64,000 bases of DNA, taken from Couchioplanes caeruleus. GTDB lineage: Bacteria > Actinomycetota > Actinomycetes > Mycobacteriales > Micromonosporaceae. A program made the translations under genes and the position numbers. The stretch lies in the NCBI RefSeq assembly GCF_023499255.1, contig NZ_CP092183.1:8304501-8368500 (forward strand). The letters run 5' to 3'. This document shows, in pieces, positions 62,447-64,000 of this stretch (the stretch's first letter is position 1; each line of letters starts with the position of its first letter). Below the pieces are notes generated by a model. The model was not told the DNA's origin. It searched no databases and was given only the letters and a program-made list of their open reading frames with translations.

Positions 62447-62914
62447 TCAGGATGCGTCGGGATCGACGGCGGCGAGCCGGGCCCGGTGCAGCAGCGTCCG
62501 GAACGTGGCGAGCTCCTCGGCGCTGAACTCCGCCTCGTACCGCTGATCCACCCGGCGCGCCGCCGCATCCGCCTTCGCCAGCAGGGCGCCGCCCTTACGC
62601 GTCAGCGTGAGCGCCATGATTCGGTTGTGGGCGGCAAGCGGCATCCGCTCGGTGAGACCCCGCTGCTCCAGAGCAGCGGTGACCACACTCATCGACTGCG
62701 GCGTGACGCGGCACAACCGGGCCAGCTGGGCACTGGACACGCCAGGATTGCACCGCACCATCAGCAAGGCCGTGTACTGCGTGACGGTGAGATCGAACGG
62801 CGCCAACGCCTCGGCCTTCCGAGCGATCATCTCGGACGACGCGTGCTGCAGCAGCGTACTGACCCGCTCGTTGATCTCCCGTTGCCGTTCAGCGTCCGTC
62901 CTGCCGCCAGCCAC
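62447..62914 (-). CDS. MarR-family transcriptional regulator
   Basis: A 155-residue MarR protein: FDLTVTQYTALLMVRCNPGVSSAQLARLCRVTPQSMSVVTAALEQRGLTERMPLAAHNRIMALTLT is the winged helix. The GTG start at 62914 follows AGGAGG by seven bases. It is upstream of and in line with the DHA2 exporter, which it very likely represses through the operators at 62395-62430. The 62915-63147 stretch behind it holds no gene that I can support. Confidence 0.92.
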   Translation of the reverse strand: MAGGRTDAERQREINERVSTLLQHASSEMIARKAEALAPFDLTVTQYTALLMVRCNPGVSSAQLARLCRVTPQSMSVVTAALEQRGLTERMPLAAHNRIMALTLTRKGGALLAKADAAARRVDQRYEAEFSAEELATFRTLLHRARLAAVDPDAS

Positions 62915-63147
62915 GTACCCGCCTCCTAGCCGCACCCCTCAGCCGACGTCGCCCAGTCTTCCAGGGCACCCGCCGGACAGCGGCGCGCCATCCGGCGCGG
63001 TTCACTTACAGCGCGGCGCCTCAGACTGGCCGGCCGACCGGGTCGACCTACTCGCCAACACCTCGCTTGAGCAGGCAACGCAGTGCCCCTTGCCGGAAGC
63101 GTCAGCCCGCCTGCGCGCCGCCCTGAACCACCTCGCGGCGCCAACAC

Positions 63148-63864
63148 TCAGGATGCCATCGTGACGTAGAAGCTGTCCGGCATCTCCTTGCTCCCGGCCG
63201 GCCGCGCCACATCGCCCGCCGTGTCATAGCCGCTGACATCCAGCATCCACTGCGCGGCAGGCAGGCTCTTCGGCGCGGGCGTGGGCGGCAATTCGACCTC
63301 GAAGTGGGTGAGCCGTCCCCGCCCGTCCACGGAAGCGACGAACGACACCGGCTTGATGAGCCTCGACTCGATGGTCGACAGCGTCGCCCCGGCGATCCGT
63401 ACCCGGGTGCCCTCGATCGTGCCGCGGATGACCTGCCCTTCCCGCTTCGCCTCGGTGACCGCATCAAGCAGTGGCTGCACATCGGTACGGTCGGCGTGCG
63501 CAAAGGTGAGCCCCATCCGCTCCGCCGCCTTCGGTATCCGCGACTGGTCGATGTGCTACCAGCGTCCGGCCCCGGTGCGGCTGTACTGGTCGTCGCCGAG
63601 CAGCCGCATCTCCACCCCGTCCGTGTCACTGCCGGGGAACGTCGTCGTCCACATGGCCCGACGGTGAGGCACGTCGGTCACCCCGGAAACCTCCACCTCG
63701 GGTACGGCCACCCGATAGCGATACGTACCCGTGGCGAGTGCCGCCGTGGACGCGGCCAGGACGGCCTTGGCACCGGGCGCCTCCGGGGCGGCCGGCGCAG
63801 GCTCGTGGGCGCAGGCGGTGAGGCCGGCGGCGGCCACAACCAGGACGAGGAGGCGAGTGATCAT
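63148..63864 (-). pseudogene. LppX/LprG-like lipoprotein gene interrupted by an in-frame TAG
   Basis: The minus strand opens with a lipoprotein signal (MITRLLVLVVAAAGLTAC, lipidated Cys18) and an N-terminal half that ends at a TAG (63556-63558) after DDQYSRTGAGRW. The same frame continues without shift as HIDQSRIPKAAERMGLTF and on to YVTMAS at 63148. Together they make a normal-length lipoprotein of about 238 codons with one nonsense codon, probably a former TAC (Tyr) or CAG. It may be a recent pseudogene, a sequencing error or a read-through gene. ATG at 63864 or GTG at 63873. Confidence 0.7.
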
Positions 63865-63928
63865 GCCCGCCACCCTAGGAAGCAGCGAAGCCGGCCGCTG
63901 CCCCGCTCGATAACGATCTCGACAGCGC

Positions 63929-63961
63929 GGCAGACCCGTCGACGGCGACGACGGGTCTGCC
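63929..63961 (-). terminator. Hairpin terminator of the gene at the right edge
   Basis: GGCAGACCCGTC (63929-63940) pairs perfectly with GACGGGTCTGCC (63950-63961) around a nine-base loop. It lies 10 bp after the stop codon of the minus-strand gene cut by the right window edge. There is no T run, so termination may be helped by other factors. Confidence 0.65.
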
Positions 63962-63971
63962 CCGGCCGTCG

Positions 63972-64000
63972 CTACTTGGCGAGGCGTCCCAGCTCGGCGA
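63972..64000 (-). CDS. C-terminal end of a gene cut by the window edge
   Basis: The minus strand reads AELGRLAK followed by TAG at 63972-63974. The frame is open to the window edge and is followed by a strong hairpin, so I take it as the end of a real gene. Eight residues are too few to name it. Confidence 0.45.

Noticed and set aside
62926..63147. Short minus-strand ORF between marR and the lipoprotein gene
   Set aside because: Arg/Ala-rich, without ribosome site or recognisable pattern; typical of random frames at this GC content.
63556..63558. TAG read as pyrrolysine in the lipoprotein
   Set aside because: Nothing in the window suggests a pyl system and the family has no known use of it; a nonsense mutation is simpler.

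Overview
The window is about 72% GC with codon use, GTG starts, ATGA-type gene overlaps and gene content typical of a filamentous actinobacterium. The menaquinone futalosine genes, BldC- and ClgR-like regulators, a mycothiol-type DinB protein and many partner-switching proteins suggest a Micromonosporaceae member such as Actinoplanes; the genus is an inference. I see no insertion sequence, prophage or CRISPR array.

Region 1 (1-26.5 kb) is mostly conserved chromosomal core. It holds the 5' end of a TetR regulator with a large palindrome, a secreted M14 carboxypeptidase, two membrane proteins, MqnE, an NlpC/P60 hydrolase, a proline-rich membrane-anchored protein with TMPF repeats, a DEAD-box helicase, an Lrp - cysteine desulfhydrase - metalloprotease operon, BldC, the UbiX/MqnP/UbiD menaquinone genes, and a tightly overlapping hemL - phosphatase - resA - ccdA - resB - ccsB operon for haem and cytochrome c maturation. 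Between ubiX and mqnP lies an unannotated unit: a promoter, a leader closed by a 17-bp long-range stem, a 29-residue membrane peptide and a rho-independent terminator.

Region 2 (26.6-48.5 kb) is a signalling area. It holds an orphan STAS protein, a MarR/monooxygenase pair, a 1467-residue hybrid histidine kinase with a seven-unit HAMP ladder and its response regulator, a divergent SpoIIE phosphatase, several enzymes, and a complete stressosome-like operon (RsbR, RsbS, RsbT, ATPase-PP2C fusion, histidine kinase, REC-PP2C). A BldG-like STAS protein is transcribed divergently from that operon. No sigma factor is encoded in the window, so the output of these modules must lie elsewhere.

Region 3 (48.5-64 kb) carries MscL, a small tryptophan-rich protein with a perfect actinobacterial LexA box on its promoter, a zinc-finger membrane protein, a CGNR regulator, an L,D-transpeptidase, a compact Rho paralogue, a ClgR-like regulator, a Tat-exported phospholipase C, tRNA-Gly(GCC), a three-gene overlapping operon (unknown protein, PLP decarboxylase-GNAT fusion, MFS exporter), an alpha/beta-hydrolase remnant, a MarR-controlled DHA2 exporter, and a lipoprotein gene interrupted by a TAG codon. 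The best candidates for something undescribed are the 15.2-15.45 kb RNA/peptide unit, the 56.6-60.7 kb biosynthetic operon and the SOS-box small protein at 49.07 kb.
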